Part shown: positions 27,354 through 36,645 of the stretch, piece by piece
Numbering within the stretch: the first letter of the stretch is position 1
Layout: each line of letters opens with the position of its first letter
Made by a program: the position numbers and the translations under genes
From: Brevibacillus brevis
GTDB taxonomy: Bacteria > Bacillota > Bacilli > Brevibacillales > Brevibacillaceae
Length of the DNA stretch: 64,000 nucleotides
NCBI RefSeq assembly: GCF_900637055.1
Contig: NZ_LR134338.1
Location: 4,181,001 to 4,245,000 of the forward strand
Direction of reading: 5' to 3'
The notes under the pieces: generated by a model
The model's input: only the letters and a program-made list of their open reading frames with translations
Told to the model about the DNA's origin: nothing
The model's database searches: none

Positions 27354-29144
27354 TTACGCTTCTCCCTTTTCTTCTTCTGTGACAACTGTTGCAATGGACA
27401 GCTCTTTCAATTGCTTTCCGTCTACTACATCTGGAGCGTTTACCATCAGGTCGCTCGCACTTGCTGTTTTCGGGAATGCGATGACTTCACGCAGGTTGGT
27501 GCGGCCAGCCAAGAGCATAATCAGGCGGTCCAAGCCGAGAGCGATTCCACCGTGTGGAGGTGTACCGTACTCGAATGCATCCATGAGGAAGCCGAATTGT
27601 TTCCGCGCCTCTTCTTGTGTAAAGCCAAGCGTGGTAAACATTTTTTCTTGCACCTCGCGCTTGAAGATCCGCATGGAACCTCCGCCGAGCTCATATCCGT
27701 TGAGAACCATGTCGTACGCTTGTGCGCGCATTTGACCTGGATCGGTGTCGAACAGGTGCAGATCTTCGTCTTTTGGACGTGTGAACGGATGGTGCAGGGC
27801 AACGTAGCGTTTTGCATCCTCATCCCACTCAACCAGCGGGAAGTCTACTACCCAGAGGAATGCGAACTGGCTTTGGTCAATCAGACCAAGTTCAGCACCC
27901 AGCTTGGAACGAAGAGCACCCAGTGCATCTGCTACTACTTTTGGTTTGTCTGCAACGAACAGGAGCAAGTCGCCTTCTTCTACCGCCAAGCGTGCTTTCA
28001 TCTCGTTCAGTTCTTCTTCTTTAAAGAACTTCGCAATTGGCCCTTTGACTTCGCCGTCTTTGAAGCCGATCCAAGCCAAGCCTTTCGCGCCATAACGGGA
28101 AGCGAATTTGCCCAGGTCGTCTGCTTCTTTACGGGAGTAGTGTCCGCAACCTTTTGCGTTGATCGCTTTTACTTGTCCGCCGCCAGCTACTGCTGCTGCA
28201 AACACTTTGAAGTCACTTGTCGCAACCAGATCAGATACGTCTGTCAGCTCCATGCCGAAGCGTACGTCTGGTTTGTCAGAACCGTAACGCGCCATTGCAT
28301 CCGCATACGTGAGACGAGGGAATGGAGTCGGTACGTCTACGCCAACTGTTTGCTTGAATACGTGAGCGACCATCTTTTCCATCATTGGCAGGATTTCTTC
28401 CATAGACAGGAACGAGGTTTCAATGTCCACTTGGGTAAATTCAGGCTGACGGTCAGCACGCAGGTCTTCGTCACGGAAGCAACGAGCGATTTGGTAATAG
28501 CGCTCCAAACCGGATACCATCAAAAGCTGTTTGAACAGCTGTGGCGATTGCGGCAGTGCGTAGAACTCGCCTGGATGCACACGGGAAGGCACGAGATAGT
28601 CACGTGCGCCCTCAGGAGTGCTCTTCTGGAGAATTGGAGTTTCTACTTCCACGAAGTTGTTCTCATCCAGGTAGTCACGGAATGCTTTCGCTGCTTTGCT
28701 GCGCAAAATCAGGGAGCGCTGCATTTCTGGACGGCGCAAGTCCAGGTAGCGGTATTTCAGACGAACTTGTTCATCTACATCGATCTCGTCTTCAATCAGG
28801 AACGGAGGCGTTTTTGCATCGTTCAGGATTTCGATTTCAGAGATGTGCACTTCTACTTCGCCGGTTTTGAGCTTCGGATTGACTGCTTCTGGTGCACGGT
28901 TCACAACTTTCCCTTTTACAACCAGAACGTATTCGCTGCGTACCTTGTCAGCCGCTTCCCAAGCTTCTTTGTTGTACTCTGGGTTGAATACGATTTGGAC
29001 GATACCCGTGCGGTCACGGAAGTCGATGAAGATAACGCCTCCGAGGTCGCGACGCTTTTGTACCCATCCGTTCAGTACGACTTCCTGCCCAACGTGTGCT
29101 GTTGTTACTTCTCCACCATGTACGGTGCGATATTGCCAAGACAT
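27354..29144 (-). CDS. aspS: Aspartyl-tRNA synthetase
   Basis: A 596-residue bacterial-type class II synthetase. An N-terminal OB-fold anticodon domain ([20 protein letters not shown]) is followed by the catalytic core with [19 protein letters not shown] (motif 2), the bacterial GAD insertion and motif 3 [16 protein letters not shown] at 29144 lies seven bases after GGGGGA. It is 24 bases after hisS and cotranscribed with it under the T-box. Confidence 0.97.
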   Translation of the reverse strand: MSWQYRTVHGGEVTTAHVGQEVVLNGWVQKRRDLGGVIFIDFRDRTGIVQIVFNPEYNKEAWEAADKVRSEYVLVVKGKVVNRAPEAVNPKLKTGEVEVHISEIEILNDAKTPPFLIEDEIDVDEQVRLKYRYLDLRRPEMQRSLILRSKAAKAFRDYLDENNFVEVETPILQKSTPEGARDYLVPSRVHPGEFYALPQSPQLFKQLLMVSGLERYYQIARCFRDEDLRADRQPEFTQVDIETSFLSMEEILPMMEKMVAHVFKQTVGVDVPTPFPRLTYADAMARYGSDKPDVRFGMELTDVSDLVATSDFKVFAAAVAGGGQVKAINAKGCGHYSRKEADDLGKFASRYGAKGLAWIGFKDGEVKGPIAKFFKEEELNEMKARLAVEEGDLLLFVADKPKVVADALGALRSKLGAELGLIDQSQFAFLWVVDFPLVEWDEDAKRYVALHHPFTRPKDEDLHLFDTDPGQMRAQAYDMVLNGYELGGGSMRIFKREVQEKMFTTLGFTQEEARKQFGFLMDAFEYGTPPHGGIALGLDRLIMLLAGRTNLREVIAFPKTASASDLMVNAPDVVDGKQLKELSIATVVTEEEKGEA

Positions 29145-29168
29145 GATCATTTCCCCCAACGATTTGTT

Positions 29169-30443
29169 TTATTGATTCGCTTTTGCAGCGAGTACCGAGA
29201 CGAGTTCCTCGCGTTTCACTTCTTGTTGCTCGCCTGTTGCCATTTCTTTTAGAACAACCGTGCCATTCGCTAATTCAGACTCACCGATGATCGCCGTGAA
29301 GCGAGCCTGTAGACGATCTGCTTGCTTTAGCTGTGCTTTCATTTTTCGATCCAGATAATCCAGCTCAGCTGCAACCCCTGCTTGGCGCAATTGGTCAACG
29401 AGTACGAACGCTGTTGCTTTTGCTTCTGGTGTCTGAACTACTACGAAGCAGTCAATGCCACCCGAGATCGGCAATTGAACACCTTGCTTTTCCAGAGCCA
29501 ACAGCAGACGCTCGATACTGAGTGCGAAGCCGATGCCTGGCATATCGTCGCCGCCCAGCTCTGCAACCAGTCCGTTGTAGCGCCCACCGCCACAAAGCGT
29601 TTCTACCGCACCGATCTCCGCCATTTTGATTTCAAATGCGGTCAGTGTGTAGTAGTCCAAGCCGCGAACCAGACGCGGATTTACATGAAACGGAATATCC
29701 AGTGCGGTCAAGTAGTCTTGCACTGCTTTAAAGTGAGCTGCGGACTCTTCACTCAAGTAGTCCAAAATGGACGGAGCATCCATTGTCAGCGATTTGCACT
29801 TTTCATTTTTGCAATCGAGCACACGCAACGGGTTGCGGTCAATACGAGATTGACAATCCTCACACAGCTCGGTGCGAACGCCGTTCAAATGTGCGAGCAA
29901 ATGCTCACGGTGACGCGCCCGGTCTTCTCCTGTACCTACGCTGTTCAATTCCACAGAAAGTCCTGTCAATCCGAGCTCCTGATACAGACGAATCGCAAGG
30001 CCAATGACTTCTGCATCGATCGCTGGATCGCTTGAACCGATCGCTTCTGCACCGAATTGGACGAATTGGCGATAGCGGCCTGCTTGCGGACGCTCGTGAC
30101 GGAACATCGGTCCCAGGTAGTACAGCTTGGTAGGCTGATTAGGCACACCGTACAGTTTGTTTTCCACGTAGGAGCGAACAACGCCCGCGGTCCCTTCTGG
30201 ACGCAACGTGAGAGCATCCGTACTGCGCGGATTGGCTACACTGTACATTTCTTTTTCCACGATGTCAGTCGTCTCGCCTACACCCCGTTGGAACAACTCT
30301 GTGCTCTCAAACAGCGGCGTGCGAATTTCCGCGTAATTGGAGCGGCGACACAGATCGCGGGCCTTGGCCTCCACGTAGTGCCACAGCTCTACAGTACCAG
30401 GCATGATATCCTGCGTACCGCGTGGGATCTGGATTCTTGTCAT
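29169..30443 (-). CDS. hisS: Histidyl-tRNA synthetase
   Basis: A 424-residue class II synthetase. QIPRGTQDIMPG opens the protein; motif 2 is GPMFRHERPQAGRYRQFVQFG, the histidine-binding loops are LVRGLDYYT and LCGGGRYNGLV, and motif 3 is GIGFALSIERLLLAL. ATG at 30443 follows GGAGG and GAGAGGA; longer frames are unsupported. It heads the hisS-aspS operon. Confidence 0.97.
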   Translation of the reverse strand: MTRIQIPRGTQDIMPGTVELWHYVEAKARDLCRRSNYAEIRTPLFESTELFQRGVGETTDIVEKEMYSVANPRSTDALTLRPEGTAGVVRSYVENKLYGVPNQPTKLYYLGPMFRHERPQAGRYRQFVQFGAEAIGSSDPAIDAEVIGLAIRLYQELGLTGLSVELNSVGTGEDRARHREHLLAHLNGVRTELCEDCQSRIDRNPLRVLDCKNEKCKSLTMDAPSILDYLSEESAAHFKAVQDYLTALDIPFHVNPRLVRGLDYYTLTAFEIKMAEIGAVETLCGGGRYNGLVAELGGDDMPGIGFALSIERLLLALEKQGVQLPISGGIDCFVVVQTPEAKATAFVLVDQLRQAGVAAELDYLDRKMKAQLKQADRLQARFTAIIGESELANGTVVLKEMATGEQQEVKREELVSVLAAKANQ

Positions 30444-30524
30444 TCCTCTCGAACCTCCATGTCTTTTCAAAAACTCGGGCTAAAGCCAAACCTCCAGGAT
30501 CAAGGAACTTATTTATCGTCAAAT

Positions 30525-30847
30525 AAAAAAGCCCCTCGCCTCCTGACATTTAGCAATTCGCCGCATGTCAGGGACGAGAGACTGGTTATACTCCCGTGGT
30601 GCCACCCTGTTTGAATAGCCCTACATCACAAAAGGCTATCCCACTTATTAGCCGTTAACGCCGGCACACGCCTGCCAGTTACTGGGGAAAGAGATTTCTT
30701 TCAGCCGTTCACTGCGGTCTTCAGGGATGTCATTCACCAAGCCGTTATACGAAAGCACTCTCAGCCACGGCGCTTTCTCTCTGGGCATCCGGTTCCTGGA
30801 TACTTGTTCCCGTCATCAGATCATTGTCTATTCAATAAAAAAGCTTA
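30525..30847 (-). promoter_or_regulatory. T-box riboswitch of hisS-aspS, probably tRNA-Asp responsive
   Basis: The leader has the T-box core AGGGTGGCACCACGGG (about 30593-30608) and a terminator hairpin ending in a T run at 30525-30530. The specifier loop reads GAAT-GAC-AT, giving the aspartate codon GAC at 30731-30729. The T-box UGGC pairs with GCCA, which fits tRNA-Asp (discriminator G) and not tRNA-His (discriminator C). Confidence 0.9.
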
Positions 30848-30853
30848 ATGTGA

Positions 30854-30882
30854 ATCATAGCAAACCCGCCAACAGCCGTCAA
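30854..30882 (-). promoter_or_regulatory. Promoter of the hisS-aspS operon
   Basis: On the minus strand TTGACG (30882-30877) and TATGAT (30859-30854) with a 17-base spacer, just ahead of the T-box leader. Confidence 0.85.
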
Positions 30883-30931
30883 CAGGCGCTTGAATAAAAC
30901 TTTTTTTATTAACCACAAGTATATCCATCAC

Positions 30932-32455
30932 TTACTTGTCAGATACCTGTCCAGCTATTCTCGCACCCGAATAAATCTCATTCAAATCACGGAGCTTGTT
31001 TTCGACTAGAACCTTGTACGTGTCATTGTACGTTTTCGGGTCCTTTGGATTCGGAAAGCGCGTCAGCTTGCCGCTTCCTGGAGCCATCAGCTTGGATACC
31101 GCACCACAGCCGAGACCGAGGATGGTTTGTACCTCTTCCATGATCATGATGTTGTAGATGCTCTCCTGCCCTGGCTTGGCATACCCGACATTCTCCAGAT
31201 TTCCCAAAATGTTTTTCTGACGATACAAATAGTACGGGTCATAGCCGTTCGCCGTTGTCCACTCGGAGGCCATCTCCATCATCTTGCTGATCTCGTCGCG
31301 ACTGGCTACCTTGTAGCGGTCTTTGTTCTGCGTCATCTCAGATGCTCTCTTGAAAGACAGTGTATGAACCGTCAGAGAAGCAGGCATCAGCTTTTCTACC
31401 TCTTGGAGGCTGTGCGCCAGCTCGGCAACGCCTTCGTTTGGCAGCCCGATGATCAGGTCCATATTAATATTAGTCAAACCCATCTCCATGGCCAGATGGT
31501 ATTTCTCAATCGTCTCTTCGACAGTGTGATGACGTCCGATTGCCTGGAGCGTCTCCTGCGTGAACGACTGTGGATTAATGCTGATCCGATCCACTTCCCA
31601 CTGCTTCATGACATCGAGCTTTTCGCGTGTGATCGTGTCGGGTCTTCCCGCCTCAACCGTCAACTCGCGCACATCTCCCATGTGTGGGAAGGAACGATGC
31701 ATCGTCTCAAACAGCTGGTTCATGTCATCTGCGGTAATACTTGTAGGGGTTCCGCCGCCGAAATAAATGGACGTGATCCGTTGGTCATTCGCGTGAAGCC
31801 ACTCCCCCATCCGCTCTATCTCGTAATGGAGACCTTCGAGAAACGGATTAACCGAAGCCGTATGACTGCGAATCGCGTAAGCAGGAAACGTACAGTACGC
31901 ACACTTCGTCGGACAAAATGGGATGCCGATATATACCGATAGCTCGCGGTCAATCTGATACAAATCAGGCACGACGTAGAGCTGCTTGTCTACGATTTCT
32001 TGCAAAAGCTTTAGCTTGTATGGACGCAAAATCACATCCTGCTGCAATCTCTTGTGCGCTTCCTGTCTGTCTACACCAGCGGCGTTCAACTGATGCAGCA
32101 GTTTTGTCGGGCGTATCCCGGTCAAAATGCCCCAGCCTTGCTCCATACCCGTGTATTCTTCCAGCATCAATAACAGCGCATAGCAAAGAGCTTGCTTGGC
32201 CGTCTTTTTCATCGCTTTTTCATCACGTGCTACGTAGTCTCGCTCCACCTGATGAGAGATGCTTCGTTTGCCATCGAATAACTCACCTGATGCTACGACT
32301 CCATTTTCATGCACGGTCAATGCCAGCTTGATTTTCAAATCAGCCTCACCTGTCCACACGGGCACAAAAGCGAGCGCTGGATCTTCATAAAATAATGCGA
32401 GAATTAAGGAGAGTTCCCGCTCGAATGCGTGTCCCTCACATATGATCTGTATCAT
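30932..32455 (-). CDS. hemZ: HemZ-like radical SAM protein (coproporphyrinogen dehydrogenase family)
   Basis: A 507-residue radical SAM enzyme. The cluster motif C-x3-C-x2-C is seen in GIPFCPTKCAYCTFPAY, followed by YFGGGTPTSI (SAM contact) and the HemN-like segments RISINPQSF and NMDLIIGLPNEG. The extra ~160-residue N-terminal domain is typical of HemZ. B. subtilis HemZ is implicated in anaerobic haem synthesis, though many HemN-like proteins lack that activity. ATG at 32455 after GCAGGTG. Confidence 0.9.
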   Translation of the reverse strand: MIQIICEGHAFERELSLILALFYEDPALAFVPVWTGEADLKIKLALTVHENGVVASGELFDGKRSISHQVERDYVARDEKAMKKTAKQALCYALLLMLEEYTGMEQGWGILTGIRPTKLLHQLNAAGVDRQEAHKRLQQDVILRPYKLKLLQEIVDKQLYVVPDLYQIDRELSVYIGIPFCPTKCAYCTFPAYAIRSHTASVNPFLEGLHYEIERMGEWLHANDQRITSIYFGGGTPTSITADDMNQLFETMHRSFPHMGDVRELTVEAGRPDTITREKLDVMKQWEVDRISINPQSFTQETLQAIGRHHTVEETIEKYHLAMEMGLTNINMDLIIGLPNEGVAELAHSLQEVEKLMPASLTVHTLSFKRASEMTQNKDRYKVASRDEISKMMEMASEWTTANGYDPYYLYRQKNILGNLENVGYAKPGQESIYNIMIMEEVQTILGLGCGAVSKLMAPGSGKLTRFPNPKDPKTYNDTYKVLVENKLRDLNEIYSGARIAGQVSDK

Positions 32456-32549
32456 GGAGTTCACCTGCTTTTTCAAAAATGCCACTCCTCATCATAGCCG
32501 ACGAGAATTACTCGGGTCAACTAGACAAGTTGTGGCATCGTGTGCAAGG

Positions 32550-32720
32550 TTACTTTCGTTTTTGCCGAGGATGTTGGATATCCCGCAAGCCTGGATGAAA
32601 ATCTTGGGCCATTTCCACATTTTGCAGTGACGTTTCTTTCTCCAAATCGTCTTGAAAATCAACAGACAAAAACTGCCGATTCAATCCTTGCGCGAATGTT
32701 TCCTTCTTTGACTGTCTCAC
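32550..32720 (-). CDS. 56-residue hypothetical protein
   Basis: A small gene with a very strong ribosome-binding site (AGGAGG, eight bases before a GTG). The product is hydrophilic, beginning RQSKKETFAQGLNRQF and ending QHPRQKRK, with no membrane segment. It lies 94 bases upstream of hemZ in the same direction. No family recognised. Confidence 0.55.
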   Translation of the reverse strand: MRQSKKETFAQGLNRQFLSVDFQDDLEKETSLQNVEMAQDFHPGLRDIQHPRQKRK

Positions 32721-32929
32721 GATGAATTCCTCCTGATAAGCTGCGTGCGCTAGCGTCTAGTAAAATCTAGTATTGCCTAGCCTGCCAAAAAGCAATCAGG
32801 GAACCCATGCAGAACTTTGTCGTTTTTTGCAGGAAAAAGCAGGAGAAATAGCGAAGTGATTGTTTTGGTAAAAACATGCAAGATCGCAATGAATTCAAAA
32901 TGCTACGTATTTCGGAAAGGATGTCTATC

Positions 32930-34775
32930 GTGTTTGTTCGTCAAAAAATCCTGAGGAGTCTCCTGACTGTCGTCTGTGCCATTTCCCTCCCCGTTTCCGC
33001 AGCTTGGGCCGCCGGTTCTGTTCAGGTCACCGTGGACAAGCTCAATGTCCGTTCAGGTCCTAGCCTCCAAGACGCTATCGTCACTACACTGCCGAACAAA
33101 ACTGTGCTGCCCGTCATCTCCTCCAAAAATGACTGGATTCAGGTAAAACTTCCGAACGGCCAAAGCGGTTGGGTAGCGAACTGGCTCGTCAGCACACAGC
33201 AGCAACAACAGCCACAACAACAGAAACCAGCAACTGCATCTGCCAAGCAAGTGGAGAGCACCACAACGAATCTCAATGTTCGTTCTGGACCCGGTCAGAC
33301 GTACGCAGTCGTACAAACAATCAATCCAGGTACTCGCTACCCCATCGTGCAAAAAAGCGGCGAATGGATCGAAATTCAACTCAACGCAGGAACAAAAGGC
33401 TGGGTCGCAAACTGGCTTGTAAAAGAAGTAGGTGCGGGACAAGCTGTTTCTCCTCCCTCTACAGGCATTACACCTCCAACGACCAATCCTGCGGGCTCAG
33501 GCTCACAACCGAAGCCTCCTGCCGTACAAGGCCAGCCTAACCTTGGATTTCGCTCCGTACGTATACGCCACGCCAGATGCCAGCACACCTGCTATCGGTC
33601 AACTACATGCGGGCGAGAAAATCACGGTCTTGAACAGACAAAATGGCTGGATTCAATTCCCTTACGATGGAGTCAATGCTTGGCTCTCCACCGATCAAAC
33701 CAACCCGAACACAGGTCAACCGACTCTGCCCGAAAATGGAAATGGAAGCACGCAACCTCAGACTGGGCAACCATCTTCTTCAAGTCAAAGCGCCACAGTA
33801 AAAACGGACGGATTGAATCTGCGCAGTGAACCGAACACAACCAGTGCCATTCAAGCTACACTTCCAGTCGGAAGCAAGCTGACTGTTTTGGAAAAACAAG
33901 GAGACTGGTACCGCGTCAACACGGCGGCCGGAAAAGCTGGCTGGGTGGCAGGCTGGCACATTACGGTGAATCAACCAAGCATGCCTACTCCGAGTGGACC
34001 ATATGTGACGATCATGAATCCAGATACCAATGTTCGTTCTGGTCCGAGTACCGATCACGATATTATCAAACAGGTACAGCCTGGTGAGAAATACGGGATT
34101 GCCAATAAATCAGGCGAGTGGTTCCAAGTAAACTTCCCTGACGGCTCCACAGGCTACATTGCAGGTTGGCTCGTTTCTGCTAATGGAGCGCCAGCCGTGG
34201 TACGCAGTAATGATCTTGCCGGCAAAGTCATCGTCGTCGATGCTGGTCATGGTGGTACAGATGGTGGTTCGACTGGCTCCAGCTTCTCTACTTTAGAGAA
34301 AACGGTCAATCTGCAAGTATCTCTGCTCCTGCGCAACAAGTTGGAATCGGCAGGTGCCAAAGTCATCATGACACGGGCTGATGATCGCAAGCTGACCCTG
34401 CAGCAGCGCGTCGACATCGCGATTCAAAATCAGGCTGATATTTTTGTCAGCGTCCATCATAATACGCATCCAAACTCAGCAACGAATGGCTCGATTATTT
34501 TCTACTACAGCCAAGGTAACTCTAGCAAGCTCGCCTCCCTGGTTCAAACGGAACTGGTGAAAGCGACGAACTACAAGGACATGAATTACCGGTACGGAAA
34601 CTATTTCGTTCTACGCGAAAACCCGGTGCCATCCATTTTGGCAGAGATCTCCTTCTTATCCAACTACAACGACGAGATTCGCGCACGTTCCGAGAAACAG
34701 CAGGATCTTGCAGCGGAAGGTCTGTTCAAAGGGATCGTCCAGTACTTTAATACACAAAGCAATCAGGGAGGCTGA
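32930..34775 (+). pseudogene. SH3b-repeat N-acetylmuramoyl-L-alanine amidase, frameshifted
   Basis: A cell-wall hydrolase split over two frames. The first frame begins at GTG 32930 (after GGAAAGG) with a signal peptide (RQKILRSLLTVVCAISLPVS) and two SH3b repeats (KLNVRSGPS, NLNVRSGPG). The second continues from about 33545 with three more SH3b units (DFAPYVYATPDAS, GLNLRSEPN, DTNVRSGPS) and an Amidase_3 domain having VDAGHGG, the zinc glutamate in LEKTVNL, SVHHN and the catalytic LAEISFLSN. A single extra base around 33539-33544 (AACCTTGG) explains the break. Resembles yrvJ of B. subtilis. Whether it is a mutation or a sequence error cannot be told here. Confidence 0.85.
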
Positions 34776-34784
34776 TCCCTCGCT

Positions 34785-34846
34785 TACCAAAACCCTCATG
34801 CGAAAGAAGCTGGCTCAAGCCCTCTCGTATGGGGGTTCTTTTATGG
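34785..34846 (+). terminator. Terminator after the amidase gene
   Basis: Arms AAAACCCTCATGCGA and TCGTATGGGGGTT pair around a spacer and are followed by CTTTT. Confidence 0.6.
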
Positions 34847-34931
34847 CCCTTCCGATCACATCAAGGCAAGGCAGGCAGGAATTCCCAAAGGATTTGCGAA
34901 TATCATAAGGCATCGAAAGGAGTGATGACGG

Positions 34932-34991
34932 ATGAAAAATAATCACAACATCAGCAATCGCACGGTAGGGACGCAGGTGATCACAAGTTAA
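34932..34991 (+). CDS. Putative 19-residue leader peptide
   Basis: ATG preceded by AAGGAGTGATGACGG, then 19 codons (MKNNHNISNRTVGTQVITS) and TAA, ending 14 bases before the DinB-fold gene. The good Shine-Dalgarno makes translation plausible. It may be a coupling leader for the next gene or a decayed start of a former gene. Confidence 0.3.
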   Translation: MKNNHNISNRTVGTQVITS

Positions 34992-35005
34992 CCTTTGAAA
35001 ATGGA

Positions 35006-35509
35006 GTGATTTCTATTAAAACGATGTTTGAGTACAATTGGATGGTTCGTGAAGAATGGCTGAAATGGTGCGAGGATGTCCCGATGGAAGAATTGCTTCG
35101 TCCGCGCATCGGGGGTGTCGGTGGTATTTTGCACACACTGTTTCATGTCATTGATGTAGAGTGGAGCTGGATTCAAGTCATGCTGGGAAGGCCGGATTTC
35201 CAAGAAAGCTTCGACCTGCACAACCGGTTGGAAAAAGTCCGTGAGCTGGAGGCGACTTTTCGCTCGGATGTGCTTCAATTTTTGAACAATTGGGATGAAA
35301 ATATGGAAACAAAAGCGTTTCAGGATACGAAACCTGACGGCAGCATCGCTACGTACACATGGGGTGAAATTTTGCGGCACATGATCGCTCATGAAATCCA
35401 CCATGTCGGACAGCTATCGATATGGGCTCGAGAAATCGGGAAAAAGCCGATTTCCGCAAACCTGATCGGCAAAAATCTGATCCTCCCTTCAACCACTTTC
35501 ATTCACTAA
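35006..35509 (+). CDS. DinB-fold family protein
   Basis: A protein of up to 167 residues, a four-helix DinB/YfiT-type putative metal-dependent hydrolase or thiol transferase. Histidines of the metal triad are visible in GGILHTLFHVID and MIAHEIHHVGQL. The start is uncertain: GTG 35006 overlaps the GGAG motif, ATT 35015 has ideal spacing, and ATG 35024 is 15 bases away from GGAGTG. Substrate unknown. A terminator follows. Confidence 0.85.
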   Translation: MISIKTMFEYNWMVREEWLKWCEDVPMEELLRPRIGGVGGILHTLFHVIDVEWSWIQVMLGRPDFQESFDLHNRLEKVRELEATFRSDVLQFLNNWDENMETKAFQDTKPDGSIATYTWGEILRHMIAHEIHHVGQLSIWAREIGKKPISANLIGKNLILPSTTFIH

Positions 35510-35529
35510 CCCAATTCAGTACTGAAACG

Positions 35530-35572
35530 ACAAAAACGATTGCAATTGGCAATCGTTTTTGTTTTTGACTTT
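35530..35572 (+). terminator. Terminator of the DinB-fold gene
   Basis: Stem AAAAACGATTGC / GCAATCGTTTTT with a short loop, then GTTTTTG. Confidence 0.85.
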
Positions 35573-35578
35573 TCCGTA

Positions 35579-36130
35579 TTAATACGCCGGGCGTTTTTCC
35601 CACGGCTCAACTTGACCGACGATCATTTGCCGTTCAGTTTTTTGCAGAGCGTCAATCACCCCAGCCGCAATCTCATCATTCGTTAGCCAGCGTGAATGCG
35701 CACCTGCACATGTAAACCCGAGGATGACCCGTCGATATTTACAAACTTCTGATGTAGGTTCTATCGGTGGATTTCTCCAAGCACTGCTCCCACACACATG
35801 CAGCAATTGCCAGCGCTTCTCAGGACGCGACAGTTCTTCCACGATCACAGGCAGTGCATGCGGTGCAGTTGAATGAATCCACGCGACAACCACATCCATC
35901 GGCCCTCTTTTCTCTATGAGCTCGGCCATAGCTTGACGTAAGCCGTCTGTCTGGTGATAGTCTTGAGGCAACACATGAATCGACTTTGGATGAGTTGAAC
36001 CGTCTCTGACACTTCTTAATTTGACTGGATCACGGCCAAGCACGGTTACTTGATAACCTTGGCGAGCCAGCCATCGGGAGACCTCTGTAAGCATGCCACT
36101 CGCACCGATCACCAATGCTTCTTGGGTCAT
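35579..36130 (-). CDS. NAD(P)-binding short-chain dehydrogenase-like protein
   Basis: A 183-residue Rossmann-fold protein starting EALVIGASGMLTEVSRWLARQG, with a Gly-rich loop and a basic NADP-type second strand (VTVLGRDPVK). It is shorter than ordinary SDR enzymes (about 250), and the Tyr-x3-Lys catalytic motif is not evident (VCKYRRVILGF occurs late). Function unknown; it may bind nucleotide without oxidoreductase activity. ATG after CAGGGGGAATG. Confidence 0.75.
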   Translation of the reverse strand: MTQEALVIGASGMLTEVSRWLARQGYQVTVLGRDPVKLRSVRDGSTHPKSIHVLPQDYHQTDGLRQAMAELIEKRGPMDVVVAWIHSTAPHALPVIVEELSRPEKRWQLLHVCGSSAWRNPPIEPTSEVCKYRRVILGFTCAGAHSRWLTNDEIAAGVIDALQKTERQMIVGQVEPWEKRPAY

Positions 36131-36156
36131 GGTTTCATTCCCCCTGATGGTTGTGT

Positions 36157-36594
36157 TTATGATTCCACAATCAGTGTGACAGGACCATCATTTAACAGAC
36201 GTACGTCCATCATGGCGCCAAAGCGTCCTGTTTCCACCTGGAGACCTTTTTCTCGCAGCTTGGCGTTAAACAGCTCGTACAGCGGTTCAGCCTGCTCTGG
36301 ACGTGCGGCAGCCATGAAGTTCGGTCTTCTGCCCTTTCTGCAATCGCCATACAACGTAAATTGTGATACGGACAAAATTTGACCACCCTTGTCTAAAACA
36401 GAGAAGTTCATTTTGCCTTCCTCGTCTTCAAAAATTCGCAAGTTCGCAATTTTGTCTGCGATAAATTCTACTTCTTTTTCTGTGTCTTCATGCGTAATTC
36501 CTACCAGCAGCATTAACCCGTGATCAATTTGTCCGACGACTTCACCTGCTACGGTAACACTCGCTTCTCTCGTTCTTTGTACGACAACCCTCAC
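36157..36594 (-). CDS. dtd: D-aminoacyl-tRNA deacylase
   Basis: A 145-residue enzyme that hydrolyses D-amino acids (and glycine) mis-attached to tRNA. The active-site motifs [10 protein letters not shown] (about residues 76-85) and the C-terminal NDGPVTL are intact. GTG start nine bases after AGGA. It lies directly after relA, the conserved relA-dtd order. Confidence 0.96.
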   Translation of the reverse strand: MRVVVQRTREASVTVAGEVVGQIDHGLMLLVGITHEDTEKEVEFIADKIANLRIFEDEEGKMNFSVLDKGGQILSVSQFTLYGDCRKGRRPNFMAAARPEQAEPLYELFNAKLREKGLQVETGRFGAMMDVRLLNDGPVTLIVES

Positions 36595-36645
36595 ACTGAC
36601 TCATCCTTCCTGTTAGCTAAACAAGAACACCCAATCCACGAGGGA

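Noticed and set aside
27411-29252. 613-codon open frame opposite aspS
   Set aside because: Shadow of the synthetase codon pattern; no ribosome-binding site and no domains.
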